The notes under the pieces are model-generated. The model saw nothing but the letters and a program-made list of their open reading frames with translations, had not been told where the DNA came from and made no database searches. DNA of 64,000 nucleotides from Dryocola clanedunensis_A. GTDB taxonomy: Bacteria > Pseudomonadota > Gammaproteobacteria > Enterobacterales > Enterobacteriaceae. The stretch lies in the NCBI GenBank assembly GCA_038405435.1, contig JBBYHZ010000011.1; one strand, written 5' to 3'. The position numbers and the translations under genes were made by a program. Every line of letters begins with the position of its first letter. Position 1 is the stretch's first letter. Shown piece by piece: positions 48,115-56,656 of the stretch.

Positions 48115-50567
48115 TCTAATCCCAAAGCTTTAAGATGCGCGGTAACTGCATTTTCGAGCTGGGTAACTTTTAAAGTTAAATCGGGCAGAGTAACACTGTA
48201 ACGTTCCTCTAACTCTTTCACTCGATTCGCTAGCCGTTGTGTGACACGCTCAATCTCTGCTTCCAGAGCACTAAACAGACTAGCCTGCCATTTATCCCGT
48301 ACTAATAAGATTTTGATGTCGTTATCCGTTAGCTTTGGATAATGAGCAAACACTGCAAGATCCAGTTTTTCCAGTGCTTCTTTATGCGCTTTTTTGGCTT
48401 TGGTTTCAGCATCAAACAACGCCTGAGCAGTTTTCAGTACTACTTTTTCTTCTTTATCCGTGGCGACCTTAAGTCGTGCTTTAATGCTGGCAGCGGTTAC
48501 TTTTTCTTTGTCGTTCATTGCGTCAGCAAGTAACCCATCTTCGCCGCTGTTCTCTTCAAGGAAGCTTTCCAGCGCTTGAACAGCTTCGTCATAAGCGACT
48601 TGTAGTTGATCGAGCTCCTGCTGCTCGGTAGTAAAATAGCGAGCCACTATCAGGGCTGGTGGCAACAGTTCAGCCTTATACTTTTTCTTACCTATTACCA
48701 GGTCCGGTGTTTCTTTGAGTTTCTCACCTTTTTCCACAACCAGTTCACGTAGCACTTTACCTGCCTGCCAGCCATCCTGACTCAGGACATAAACATCGTC
48801 CTGCATCACCTCCATCCAGTAATCCATCAGTAACTGATAGATGGCATAGTTCTCGAGCAGTGGAGTATCCGTCATAGCTTCTGAAGCATAAGCAGCGAGG
48901 AGCCGCTCGCCAATTTCTTCAATCAGCTGTTTCGGTGAGTCACCACGAGCAATTTCATCAAGCTGACAACCTTCAAACCACTTTTCAAAGGGTATTAGTG
49001 CCCCAGCTTTAAAAGAGGCAAATTCCGGATGTGCCAGGATAGTACTCTTAACTTTACCTGCCTCGACTCGGGCATTACTGTAGCCAGGACGGGCGGGTTC
49101 GAATAGATCCTGTCGTAAAGTCGGGAAAATTTTCCAGTAAGTACTAAGAGCATCGATATCGTGATCGGGAATGCCACCAGCCAAATGGCCAGAAAGGTCG
49201 TGCAGATCTTCAGGATCACTGCTGTCGATATAGCGAGGGATATTGAGGTTGAAGTCGTTGGCAGCAATTTCTGACAGCGGTACCATGCGACTGAAGCGGG
49301 GAATTTCCTGCTCACGATTAAATGCATCGACAATTTTATGGATGTCCTGGGCACGTAGGCGATTTTTATTGCCGTCCTTAATAAAGCCCTTACTGGCATC
49401 GATCATAAAGATGCCTTGCTGACTCTCGCCATTAGCATTGAAAGCTCGGAGCTGGGCATTTTCTTTATCGACGACGATGATGCATGCCGGGATACCCGTA
49501 CCGTAGAATAAGTTAGCGGGCAGGCCAATGATGCCTTTGATATAACCCTGCTTGAGCAGATTTTCACGAATGCGCGCTTCAGCGTTGCCCCGGAATAGAA
49601 CGCCGTGAGGCAGGATCACTGCGCCTTTACCTGTGCTCTTGAGACTCTTGATTATGTGCAACAGGAAAGCATAGTCGCCGTTCTTTTCAGGTGGAGTCCC
49701 CCAGACAAAACGGTCAAAAGTATCATTCGCAGCATTCAGCCCGCTGGTCCAGTTTTTGTTGGAGAAAGGAGGGTTGGCTACCGCAAAGTCGAATGTTTTC
49801 AGGTTGTCGTTGCCATCTTTCCAGTGTGGATCGGCCAGAGTGTTACCTTTCCAGATTTTAGCGGTGGCGTTGTCATGCAGGATCATGTTCATGCGTGCCA
49901 GTGCGCTGGTCGCATAATCCATCTCTTGGCCATAAATTGTCAGTCCCTTGGGGCCTGCTTCGTCACTTGCTTTCAACAGTAGTGATCCTGAACCACAGGT
50001 AGGGTCATAAACGGTAGCATCTTGTGGTGTCTGTTTGCTGATGCCAATCACCTTCGCCAGAATGCGTGACACCTCTGCAGGAGTATAAAACTGCCCCTTG
50101 GATTTACCTGACTCTGTAGCAAAGTGGCGCATCAGGTATTCGTACGCATCACCCAGCAGATCGTCTCCGTCAACGCGGTTGGCAGAGAGATCCAACCCTT
50201 CGAAGATTGCCACCAGCTTGGAAAGGCGGTCGATCATTTCCTTGCCTTTACCCAGCTTGTCTTCATCATTGAAGTCGGCAATGTCGATAACACCTTTCAG
50301 GTCGTTAGCTTCAGCCAGTAATCTGATGGTTTTGTTAATTTTTTCGCCAATTTCTTTGTTGCCTTTGAGAGCAACCATATCGTCGAAACTTGCACCTTCC
50401 GGCACTTCAATCATCGCGTAAGGGTTGCCCTTAGCTTTGTCAGAGACGTACTTCATAAACAGTAGGGTCAACACATAGTCTTTGTACTGTGAAGCATCCA
50501 TTCCGCCACGCAACTCGTCGCAGCTCGCCCAAAGGGAGGAGTAAAGTTCGTTCTTCTTGATAGCCAT
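48105..50567 (-). CDS. hsdM: Type I restriction-modification DNA methyltransferase subunit M
   Basis: 820 aa, long for HsdM (usually about 500-550). HsdM_N helical domain (about 1-130, LYSSLWASCDELRGGMDASQ), then an N6-adenine MTase with motif I YDPTCGSGSLLLKA and motif IV VANPPFSNKNW. After about residue 500 comes an extra ~300-residue mostly helical C-terminus with coiled-coil segments (ALFDAETKAKKAHKEALEKL, ERVTQRLANRVKELEERYSV). The start at 50567 (MAIKKNELYS) replaces an unsupported extension to 50615. It is the first gene of a six-gene operon in which every junction overlaps. Confidence 0.94.
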   Translation of the reverse strand: MAIKKNELYSSLWASCDELRGGMDASQYKDYVLTLLFMKYVSDKAKGNPYAMIEVPEGASFDDMVALKGNKEIGEKINKTIRLLAEANDLKGVIDIADFNDEDKLGKGKEMIDRLSKLVAIFEGLDLSANRVDGDDLLGDAYEYLMRHFATESGKSKGQFYTPAEVSRILAKVIGISKQTPQDATVYDPTCGSGSLLLKASDEAGPKGLTIYGQEMDYATSALARMNMILHDNATAKIWKGNTLADPHWKDGNDNLKTFDFAVANPPFSNKNWTSGLNAANDTFDRFVWGTPPEKNGDYAFLLHIIKSLKSTGKGAVILPHGVLFRGNAEARIRENLLKQGYIKGIIGLPANLFYGTGIPACIIVVDKENAQLRAFNANGESQQGIFMIDASKGFIKDGNKNRLRAQDIHKIVDAFNREQEIPRFSRMVPLSEIAANDFNLNIPRYIDSSDPEDLHDLSGHLAGGIPDHDIDALSTYWKIFPTLRQDLFEPARPGYSNARVEAGKVKSTILAHPEFASFKAGALIPFEKWFEGCQLDEIARGDSPKQLIEEIGERLLAAYASEAMTDTPLLENYAIYQLLMDYWMEVMQDDVYVLSQDGWQAGKVLRELVVEKGEKLKETPDLVIGKKKYKAELLPPALIVARYFTTEQQELDQLQVAYDEAVQALESFLEENSGEDGLLADAMNDKEKVTAASIKARLKVATDKEEKVVLKTAQALFDAETKAKKAHKEALEKLDLAVFAHYPKLTDNDIKILLVRDKWQASLFSALEAEIERVTQRLANRVKELEERYSVTLPDLTLKVTQLENAVTAHLKALGLEWK

Positions 50568-50773
50568 ATGGTGTCCGGTGAAAACAATACTGAGAACGCG
50601 ACGGGGGGGGAACAAGCACCAGTGCTGAAACGCTGCCTGTCGCGTGAGAAATTAGGCGAGAGTTTACCAAGTTGGAAGCGTTGAGACTATGCCGCTGAGG
50701 GTAAAGTACGATGTAACCAGTGTATTTTAACTTGGTCAAAACCAATGTTTATCGTGTTGTAATATCGAGCCTA

Positions 50774-51385
50774 TTAACTTTGGCTGCATCCAAAAGACCG
50801 TTCCTCCCTGTTGTAATCTTTAGTGCGTTCTTTCGCAAAATAACTTAACCGAAACGTCAGTTCATCATAAACCTCTCTGTAACTGGGTGAGTTAATATCC
50901 AGGTAATAAAGTGGATTATCGGGAAAACGGGCTAGCGGCCAGAGCTCTGGGCAGTGACTAAGCTGTAAACCACTCAACCAGGCCTCTCGTGTCAGAGACG
51001 CCAGGCCCGTCCCGTCTTCTTTGTAACTCCCCAACCCATTGAAAGTGTCGTTATTCACGAACAGCACCATGTGGTAATGCGATTTCTGATTAATCTCACC
51101 CACCTCCCGAACCCAGGCATCGCGAAGGTGGCATGGATATGTTCGTTTACCCTGCTTCAACTTACTTCTGTAGCGCGCTGCAATCTTTGCATCAAGGGAT
51201 TCAATGAAACGAGATATCAGGCCCTGTCGGTTAATGAGCATATTGTCAGGAAGACGCAGGTCTACCCGAACTGCCATCGTCCGTGCATGCTCTGCAGTCG
51301 CGTTATCTATAACGCGTAGAATACGCTGTAGGTAAGTGGTGTTGAATGGTGCATGCCGTCTATCGAGACAGATATTGTCAAACAT
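50774..51385 (-). CDS. Inovirus Gp2-like (YagK/YfjJ-type) protein
   Basis: 203 aa from the start at 51385, which has AAGGAAA upstream. The NQKSHYHMVLFVNNDTFNGLG segment (a His-hydrophobic-His motif as in HUH-like Rep folds) and AWLSGLQLSHCPELW are typical of the 'inovirus Gp2 family' proteins of P4/CP4-57 islands. Proteins of this family resemble rolling-circle Rep nucleases, but activity in islands is unproven. It is last in the AlpA-side gene run. Confidence 0.8.
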   Translation of the reverse strand: MFDNICLDRRHAPFNTTYLQRILRVIDNATAEHARTMAVRVDLRLPDNMLINRQGLISRFIESLDAKIAARYRSKLKQGKRTYPCHLRDAWVREVGEINQKSHYHMVLFVNNDTFNGLGSYKEDGTGLASLTREAWLSGLQLSHCPELWPLARFPDNPLYYLDINSPSYREVYDELTFRLSYFAKERTKDYNREERSFGCSQS

Positions 51386-51711
51386 ATAATTTTCCTTGGG
51401 TAATAAATTGCGGGCAGGGCAAAGCCTTACCCGCAATGGGCTGTTAAAGGGATTAAGGATTTAAAGGGTGATGCCAGCCATTAAGGCTGTCGTGTATGAG
51501 TAACCGTATATGGGCGTGACAATGAGATAATATTTTTTATATATCAGTTGGTTAATTAATATTACCAACCCGTCATGGGTTGTGAATTACGAATCCACAA
51601 GCACCAGGGGCCGGATGATAGAAAGTGATTGATTTTTACTCCGAAGTTATATGCCCCATATAATAACTTTCTGGTGTACCAATCAATCCCATGATTGCCT
51701 AGTACGTATCA
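51386..51711. other. Intergenic region with two hairpins
   Basis: 326 bp between the zinc-ribbon gene and the Gp2-like gene. An 8-bp-stem hairpin (ATTGCGGG / CCCGCAAT, 51409-51439) and a long imperfect one at 51627-51688 are seen. No gene. Confidence 0.5.
51627..51688. repeat. Long imperfect inverted repeat (possible structured RNA or binding site)
   Basis: The outer arms GATTGATT (51627-51634) and AATCAATC (51681-51688) and the inner arms AAGTTATAT and ATATAATAACTT surround a CCCC loop, giving a hairpin of about 60 nt between two AlpA-side genes. Confidence 0.6.
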
Positions 51712-52098
51712 CTAGATTTGTATCTCCCGACTGTATATCCCTTTTCTGCATTGAGGGCAGCGTTTCTCGCCGCCATATGACAGGCCGCACATCGTGCATT
51801 GCCATTGGGTTGTTGTAATGACTGGGGGTAGTTGCGCCACGAGTTGCTGAAGTTTCTCTATGGTGGAAGATTTCCCACTTGCTGCTGCCAACCAGGGGCA
51901 CTGCAAAAGGGCTTCCGGTTGTCCGCGTGGAATATCGTGTTCAAACCATGACGGTGAAGTTCTGGTGGGGAGGTGGAATATCAATGGGCACTGACAATGG
52001 TGGCAGCGCCACTCTTCACTTTCTGCCATATTCACCTGGCGGGTAGGCACAATTTCGCCGGTTCTACGCTGTGCGATATAACATTTTTGTACTCGCAT
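51712..52098 (-). CDS. Putative zinc-ribbon protein of P4-like islands
   Basis: 128 aa from the start at 52098. Cys pairs lie in RCHHCQCP (middle) and in CTMCGLSYGGEKRCPQCRKG (C-terminus), which together look like two zinc ribbons. Such proteins accompany AlpA in CP4-57-like elements; the function is unknown. It starts 11 bp after the preceding gene, so it belongs to the same transcript. Confidence 0.75.
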   Translation of the reverse strand: MRVQKCYIAQRRTGEIVPTRQVNMAESEEWRCHHCQCPLIFHLPTRTSPSWFEHDIPRGQPEALLQCPWLAAASGKSSTIEKLQQLVAQLPPVITTTQWQCTMCGLSYGGEKRCPQCRKGIYSREIQI

Positions 52099-52108
52099 TT
52101 TCCAGACC

Positions 52109-52642
52109 TCACATTGGCCTGCCGGCACGAATATAATTTTCAGTTAGCGTTTTCAGTCCCCGGTAAGATTTTTGTTTTTCTGACATCCATTTCTTCAGCG
52201 TGTCAGGAAGCGGTAAGTGCAGCGAATACCATTCATCTAAATCCCGGCCTGCAACCAGTTCACACCAGCAAAGTAGTGTCAGCGTTTGTCGAAAGCCCGA
52301 TTGCGTATGCAGCCGGAATAACATCTGTAATTGTTCCGCCAGTCTGCTTTTCCCAAGGCGGTAACATTCACTGAGCAACACTCCAGGTAACAGAGAATAG
52401 TCAGTACGTTTATTCAGTTGGGGGATAACAGCACACTCTTCCTCCTGGGATGTTTGAGTGACCTGTAATAAATACTGTGGGATGACAATTACCGATGCCA
52501 TAGCGTCCGATGACCGGCACGATGTTATCGCAAGTTTGTGCCAGTGCTCTATTTCCTGCTGACACAAACCATGTAACAAATTGATGCGGGTAAAGTCATT
52601 AAGCCAGGCATTGTAATGGTTGAGCAATGGGATGTTTTTCAT
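52109..52642 (-). CDS. Hypothetical protein of the AlpA-associated cluster
   Basis: 177 aa, mostly helical, starting MKNIPLLNHYNAWLNDFTRI with AGGAAAATC upstream. It has no motif I can assign beyond a pattern seen in proteins next to AlpA in P4/CP4-57-like islands. It lies between alpA (106 bp upstream) and the zinc-ribbon gene. Confidence 0.65.
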   Translation of the reverse strand: MKNIPLLNHYNAWLNDFTRINLLHGLCQQEIEHWHKLAITSCRSSDAMASVIVIPQYLLQVTQTSQEEECAVIPQLNKRTDYSLLPGVLLSECYRLGKSRLAEQLQMLFRLHTQSGFRQTLTLLCWCELVAGRDLDEWYSLHLPLPDTLKKWMSEKQKSYRGLKTLTENYIRAGRPM

Positions 52643-52748
52643 AGAAGATTTTCCTTGATTATTAAATTTCAGGCAGCCGTAAGCCTCCGCAGAAAGCGGA
52701 TAGTGGAAGTACGGTCTGGGTTAGTTTTATTTGGTGAAGTAGGGCTTA

Positions 52749-52958
52749 CTACTGTTTGCGGGATGCATCAATACGTGCCTGAAGCCAGGCTTCTACTTCA
52801 CTTTTCCGCCAACGGGAGCTGCGCCCAAATTTGGTGGGTTTTGGAAACTCACCATCTTTGATGAGTTTGTAAAACCACTTATCCGTTAACCCGGTGAGTT
52901 GGGTGATAAAAATCATATCGATAAACTGGTCTTCGAGCAGGGAAGGTGTAACGGTCAT
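52749..52958 (-). CDS. alpA: AlpA-family regulator/excisionase
   Basis: 69 aa. MerR-like winged helix: FITQLTGLTDKWFYKLIKDG, FPKPTKFGRSSRWRKSEVEAW. AlpA of CP4-57 activates the integrase gene and drives excision, so this protein probably controls mobility of the island. It starts at ATG 52958; the upstream gap of 447 bp holds its promoter. Confidence 0.92.
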   Translation of the reverse strand: MTVTPSLLEDQFIDMIFITQLTGLTDKWFYKLIKDGEFPKPTKFGRSSRWRKSEVEAWLQARIDASRKQ

Positions 52959-53405
52959 GACGGGATCCTCCGGTAGCTAAATGGATACCGGAGTCGGTTT
53001 ATGAATGACTGCTGCCCGCTCCGGCATAGTTACCGGTGCTGCTGTAAAAAATAGAGATGATTGTTGCTTAGCTCCGAAGATCATCCAGCCTTGCTGATTA
53101 AGCATACCTCTTACACCCATCTGCAGCGTCCTTAGCCTGTCCGACAAGAGGACTTCTTCGTGCGGCTTAATCTGCTGGTGAAGGATATTGTTTGCAATTA
53201 GTGTTTTGTTTCGTAAATCTGAGAGATGTTTTTTGTAACTTATTGATATTTAGATTTTAAGATATGTTTTATACATACGTTTTTACTACATTAAAACCAT
53301 GTTGTTTTCATTTTTTTATTTCATTTTTTTATCAATATCACTATTGATAACATACGTTTTCACTATGTAAAATGAAGCCAATGAACCTCTGGAGTTGGTG
53401 GCAAA
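52959..53405. promoter_or_regulatory. Divergent region between alpA and the 378-aa gene, with direct repeats
   Basis: 447 bp. Its right half is very AT-rich. Two imperfect copies of an ACATACGTTTTnACTA element lie at 53272-53296 and 53350-53373; the second overlaps the probable promoter of the gene at 53406. They are candidate operators. No gene was recognised here. Confidence 0.5.
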
Positions 53406-54542
53406 ATGAACGAAAAAACGGTTATTGAGGAAAGTAGGGCATGGGAAAAGGAACGTATCGAAAAAGAAAAAATCAGACTCAGAAAGGAACAGGCAGAAAA
53501 TCGCACCTGGATAAAAAACAAGCTAAAGTGGTTGAATAAAGAGCCCCGGGCAGCTTTTTTCCATTTTTTTTACCTTGCTTTATATTTCGAAAAATTCAGA
53601 GGGGCAGGGGCTTTCCCAGAGGTTGAAAACCATGTAAACCCATTATTACAAAGTGCTCTCGGAGGTCCACCGCTTAATCTGGCGATTGTTCAAACTCCAG
53701 GTCAGCAACCTGAAAAAATGGCTACGCTTGGTGTAATCGCATCAACATTTGATTTTAGTTCTAACCAGAACAAATCTGAGTCAGATGCCCCGGAGTCGCC
53801 AAAGAGTTCCGTAAAATCAGAAGAGAACAGCTTGCTTTTGTCGCATTCTGATAAGCAAGAAAACATCGCAATAGACTTAGAAAATTTTCTCGGGACATTT
53901 AATGTTTCCACGTTAAAAAACCAACCAGCCAATGGCGTTTCTTTTCCAGTTTTTGCTAATAAAATCACCGGGGTGCAAGATATTACCGGATGTATCATAA
54001 ATACATTATCTGATTTCGACACAAAGAATATTATTAATTTCTTACGAGAAGCCAGCAAGGTGTGGACAAGGGCTCAGGAGGATTTTCAGCAAGCTTTCTC
54101 GTGGATGGATATTAAAAATGAAGAACAATGTATTTGGGTATGGAATACCATGAAAAATAAAGGTGTTTCCCCTCCGCTAAATCCACTTAATAATTTTCAG
54201 CGCTGGTATTTTATCTGTGCAACATTCGACTTATGGAACGGGTGGACGGATGAACAAGTTAAGGAATTAACGAAAGATCATAAAAAAATAAGCCAACAGC
54301 GCCTTGAATTAAGGGATTCACCTTGTACTCCTCAGAAACACAAAGCAGTTTTGATGGATGAACTTGAAAAAGCCTGGAAGATGAAACTGGGTCGCAAGAC
54401 GATAAAAAATCATAATGCAGAACTCATACTTCCGGCCAAAATAAAAAAGAAACTCAGGAAGCTCTCCGTTCATTACAACATGTCTGAGTCAGATATGATG
54501 GCCTCGCTTATTGAAAGTGAGTATGTAAGAAACAATCTATAA
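53406..54542 (+). CDS. Unrecognised 378-aa protein with a possible C-terminal ribbon-helix-helix domain
   Basis: Starts with a highly charged helix (WEKERIEKEKIRLRKEQAEN, about 13-32), has a central low-complexity Ser/Asn/Glu stretch (SSNQNKSESDAPESPKSSVK region, about 118-138) and a Trp-rich helical region (AFSWMDIKNEEQCIWVWNTM). The last 40 residues (AELILPAKIKKKLRKLSVHY then NMSESDMMASLIESEY) look like a ribbon-helix-helix DNA-binding fold. Ribosome site CTGGAG. Single gene followed by a terminator. The family is not recognised. It may regulate the AlpA promoter or bind the repeats upstream; this is inference. Confidence 0.7.
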   Translation: MNEKTVIEESRAWEKERIEKEKIRLRKEQAENRTWIKNKLKWLNKEPRAAFFHFFYLALYFEKFRGAGAFPEVENHVNPLLQSALGGPPLNLAIVQTPGQQPEKMATLGVIASTFDFSSNQNKSESDAPESPKSSVKSEENSLLLSHSDKQENIAIDLENFLGTFNVSTLKNQPANGVSFPVFANKITGVQDITGCIINTLSDFDTKNIINFLREASKVWTRAQEDFQQAFSWMDIKNEEQCIWVWNTMKNKGVSPPLNPLNNFQRWYFICATFDLWNGWTDEQVKELTKDHKKISQQRLELRDSPCTPQKHKAVLMDELEKAWKMKLGRKTIKNHNAELILPAKIKKKLRKLSVHYNMSESDMMASLIESEYVRNNL

Positions 54543-54610
54543 AAAATATAACTTCCGCGTTTATTTAAAATAATTTCATATATATATCATCTCCCTGAAC
54601 ATCCCCCATT

Positions 54611-54641
54611 AAAGGCAGATCCATGAGGTTCTGCCTTTTTT
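54611..54641 (+). terminator. Terminator upstream of yfjP-like gene
   Basis: AAAGGCAGA / TCTGCCTTT, 9-bp stem, followed by TTTG. It overlaps the possible 5' extension of the next frame, which supports the later start at 54665. Confidence 0.88.
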
Positions 54642-54664
54642 GTTTTCATTTCAGAGGAGCGGTA

Positions 54665-55528
54665 ATGAATCAATTTGACGGTTCACAGTCACTGCAGCAA
54701 TCGCTTTCCGGCCTGCCGCAATGGGCATCAGAGCATATTCTGCAGCAGATAAACCAGCTTATTCACTATGAGCCGGTAATAGGCATTATGGGCAAAACAG
54801 GAGCGGGAAAGTCTTCGTTGTGCAATGCCCTGTTTGCCAGTGAGGTTTCACCTGTCAGCGATGTGGCTGCCTGTACTCGCGAACCACTGCGCTTTCGACT
54901 GCAGGTGGGGGAACGCGTGATGAGCATCGTGGATCTGCCTGGTGTCGGGGAAAGTCAGACCCGTGATTCAGAGTATGCCGCATTGTACTGGCGACAGCTT
55001 CCCCGGCTTGACTTGGTGTTGTGGTTGATTAAGGCCGATGACCGGGCGCTGGCGGTGGATGAGCATTTTTACCGTCAGGTGATTGGCGAGCAGTACCGGC
55101 ATAAGGTGCTGTTTGTCATCAGTCAGGCCGACAAGATTGAGCCAGCCAGTGGCAGCGAGATATTGTCTACGGAGCAGAAACGCAATATCAGCCGCAAAAT
55201 CTGCCTGTTACATGAACTGTTCCAGCCGGTAAACCCGGTTTGTGCGGTTTCAGTACGTCTGCAATGGGGGCTTCGGGTAATGGCTGAAAGGATGATCCGT
55301 TGCCTGCCACGCGAGGCCAGCAGTCCGGTAGCGGTACAGCTCAGTGCGCCGCTTCGTACCGATGCCGTTAATAAAAAAGCCTGTGACGATTTTGGGGAAA
55401 CGGTAGGCTCGGTAGTGGACACAATAAGTTCCATGCCCCTGATACCAGCCCCGGTTCGGGCAATCATTCAGGCTGTACGCGATACCGTGGTGTCAGTCGC
55501 CCGTGCCGTCTGGAATTTCTTCTTCTGA
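54665..55528 (+). CDS. yfjP: YfjP/YeeP-type 50S-ribosome-binding-like GTPase
   Basis: 287 aa. G1 GIMGKTGAGKSSLC (about 41-54), G2 Thr in AACTREPLRF, G3 VDLPGVGES, G4-like SQADKIEP and a C-terminal region with two amphipathic or hydrophobic stretches (IPAPVRAIIQAVRDTVV). An Era/Der-like GTPase present in CP4-57 and CP4-44 prophages; cellular role unknown. The start at 54665 has AGAGGAG upstream. It is first in the yfjP-yfjQ-yfjR run. Confidence 0.9.
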   Translation: MNQFDGSQSLQQSLSGLPQWASEHILQQINQLIHYEPVIGIMGKTGAGKSSLCNALFASEVSPVSDVAACTREPLRFRLQVGERVMSIVDLPGVGESQTRDSEYAALYWRQLPRLDLVLWLIKADDRALAVDEHFYRQVIGEQYRHKVLFVISQADKIEPASGSEILSTEQKRNISRKICLLHELFQPVNPVCAVSVRLQWGLRVMAERMIRCLPREASSPVAVQLSAPLRTDAVNKKACDDFGETVGSVVDTISSMPLIPAPVRAIIQAVRDTVVSVARAVWNFFF

Positions 55529-55558
55529 ATATTGCCACTTAATCCGTCGTTTCCTGAG

Positions 55559-55600
55559 CCCTGTCGCCATTTGAGCGACAAGGCTTTTTTGCTTTTTTTA
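55559..55600 (+). terminator. Hairpin between yfjP and yfjQ
   Basis: CCTGTCGC and GCGACAAGG pair with one bulge, followed by CTTTTTTGCTTTTTTT. Likely a partial terminator between the two genes. Confidence 0.75.
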
Positions 55601-55621
55601 TCCATCATGAGGATTCTGCTT

Positions 55622-56455
55622 ATGACCCGTCTAGCTTCGCGCTTTGGCGCAGCAAACCTTATTCGTCGTGATCGTCCGCTAACCCGTGAAGAGCTGTATC
55701 GCGTGGTACCCAGTGTGTTCAGTGAGGACAAACACGCATCCCGCAGTGAACGGTATACCTACATTCCCACAATTTCCCTGCTCGACAGCCTGCAGCGGGA
55801 AGGCTTTCAGCCGTTCTTCGCCTGTCAGACCCGAGTGCGTGACCCAGGGCGTCGCGAGCATACAAAGCACATGTTACGCCTGCGCCGTGAGGGGCAAATT
55901 ACCGGTAAACAGGTTCCGGAAATCATCCTGCTCAACTCGCATGACGGAACCAGCTCGTATCAGATGCTGCCGGGACTATTTCGTGCAGTGTGCCAGAACG
56001 GGCTCGTCTGCGGTGAGTCGTTTGGAGAGGTGCGGGTGCCGCACAAAGGGGATGTAGTGAGTCAGGTGATTGAAGGGGCGTATGAGGTGCTGGGAATATT
56101 TGACCGTGTGGAAGACAAACGGGATGCCATGCAGTCGCTGATGCTGCCGCCACCTGCACAACAGGCTCTGGCACAGGCTGCACTGACGTACCGTTTCGGT
56201 GAGGACCACCAGCCGGTTGCCCCGTCACAGATACTTTCCCCACGCCGCTGGCAGGATGAGTGTAATGACCTGTGGACCACCTACCAGCGTATTCAGGAGA
56301 ACCTGATAAAAGGCGGGCTTAGCGGACGTAGTGTCAAAGGCGGGCGAACGCATACCCGTGCCGTGCGTGGTATCGACGGCGACGTAAAGCTTAATCGCGC
56401 TCTCTGGGTGATGGCAGAAACGATGCTCAGCGGGTTTCAGACAAACAAATACTAG
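55622..56455 (+). CDS. yfjQ: YfjQ-like DUF932 protein
   Basis: 277 aa. Typical DUF932 blocks: RYTYIPTISLLDSLQREGFQ, HMLRLRRE, EIILLNSHDGTSSYQMLPGL and FRAVCQNGLVCGESFGEVRV. Found in CP4-6/CP4-57 islands and many plasmids; function unknown. The start at 55622 (MTRLASRFG) follows ATGAGGATT; the frame is open upstream to 55532 without family match. Confidence 0.9.
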   Translation: MTRLASRFGAANLIRRDRPLTREELYRVVPSVFSEDKHASRSERYTYIPTISLLDSLQREGFQPFFACQTRVRDPGRREHTKHMLRLRREGQITGKQVPEIILLNSHDGTSSYQMLPGLFRAVCQNGLVCGESFGEVRVPHKGDVVSQVIEGAYEVLGIFDRVEDKRDAMQSLMLPPPAQQALAQAALTYRFGEDHQPVAPSQILSPRRWQDECNDLWTTYQRIQENLIKGGLSGRSVKGGRTHTRAVRGIDGDVKLNRALWVMAETMLSGFQTNKY

Positions 56456-56656
56456 CTCCGGGTTAATGCGGACATCACCTGTCCGTTCATTGCTCAATTT
56501 TCAGGCAGCTTTTCCTCTGACTGGACACGAAGCCGCATTCTGATTGCATTCAGCCTGCTGAAAAAATACTGCTTCTGCTGTCCATATCCTGTCCGGCCCT
56601 CTCGTTACACTAATCACTTAATTTTCAGTCCATTAACAGGATGGAGAACGCCTCTC

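Noticed and set aside
39555..50567. BREX or DISARM system
   Set aside because: No PglZ, BrxC/L, DrmA/B or PLD gene; HsdR/M/S motifs are those of a type I system.
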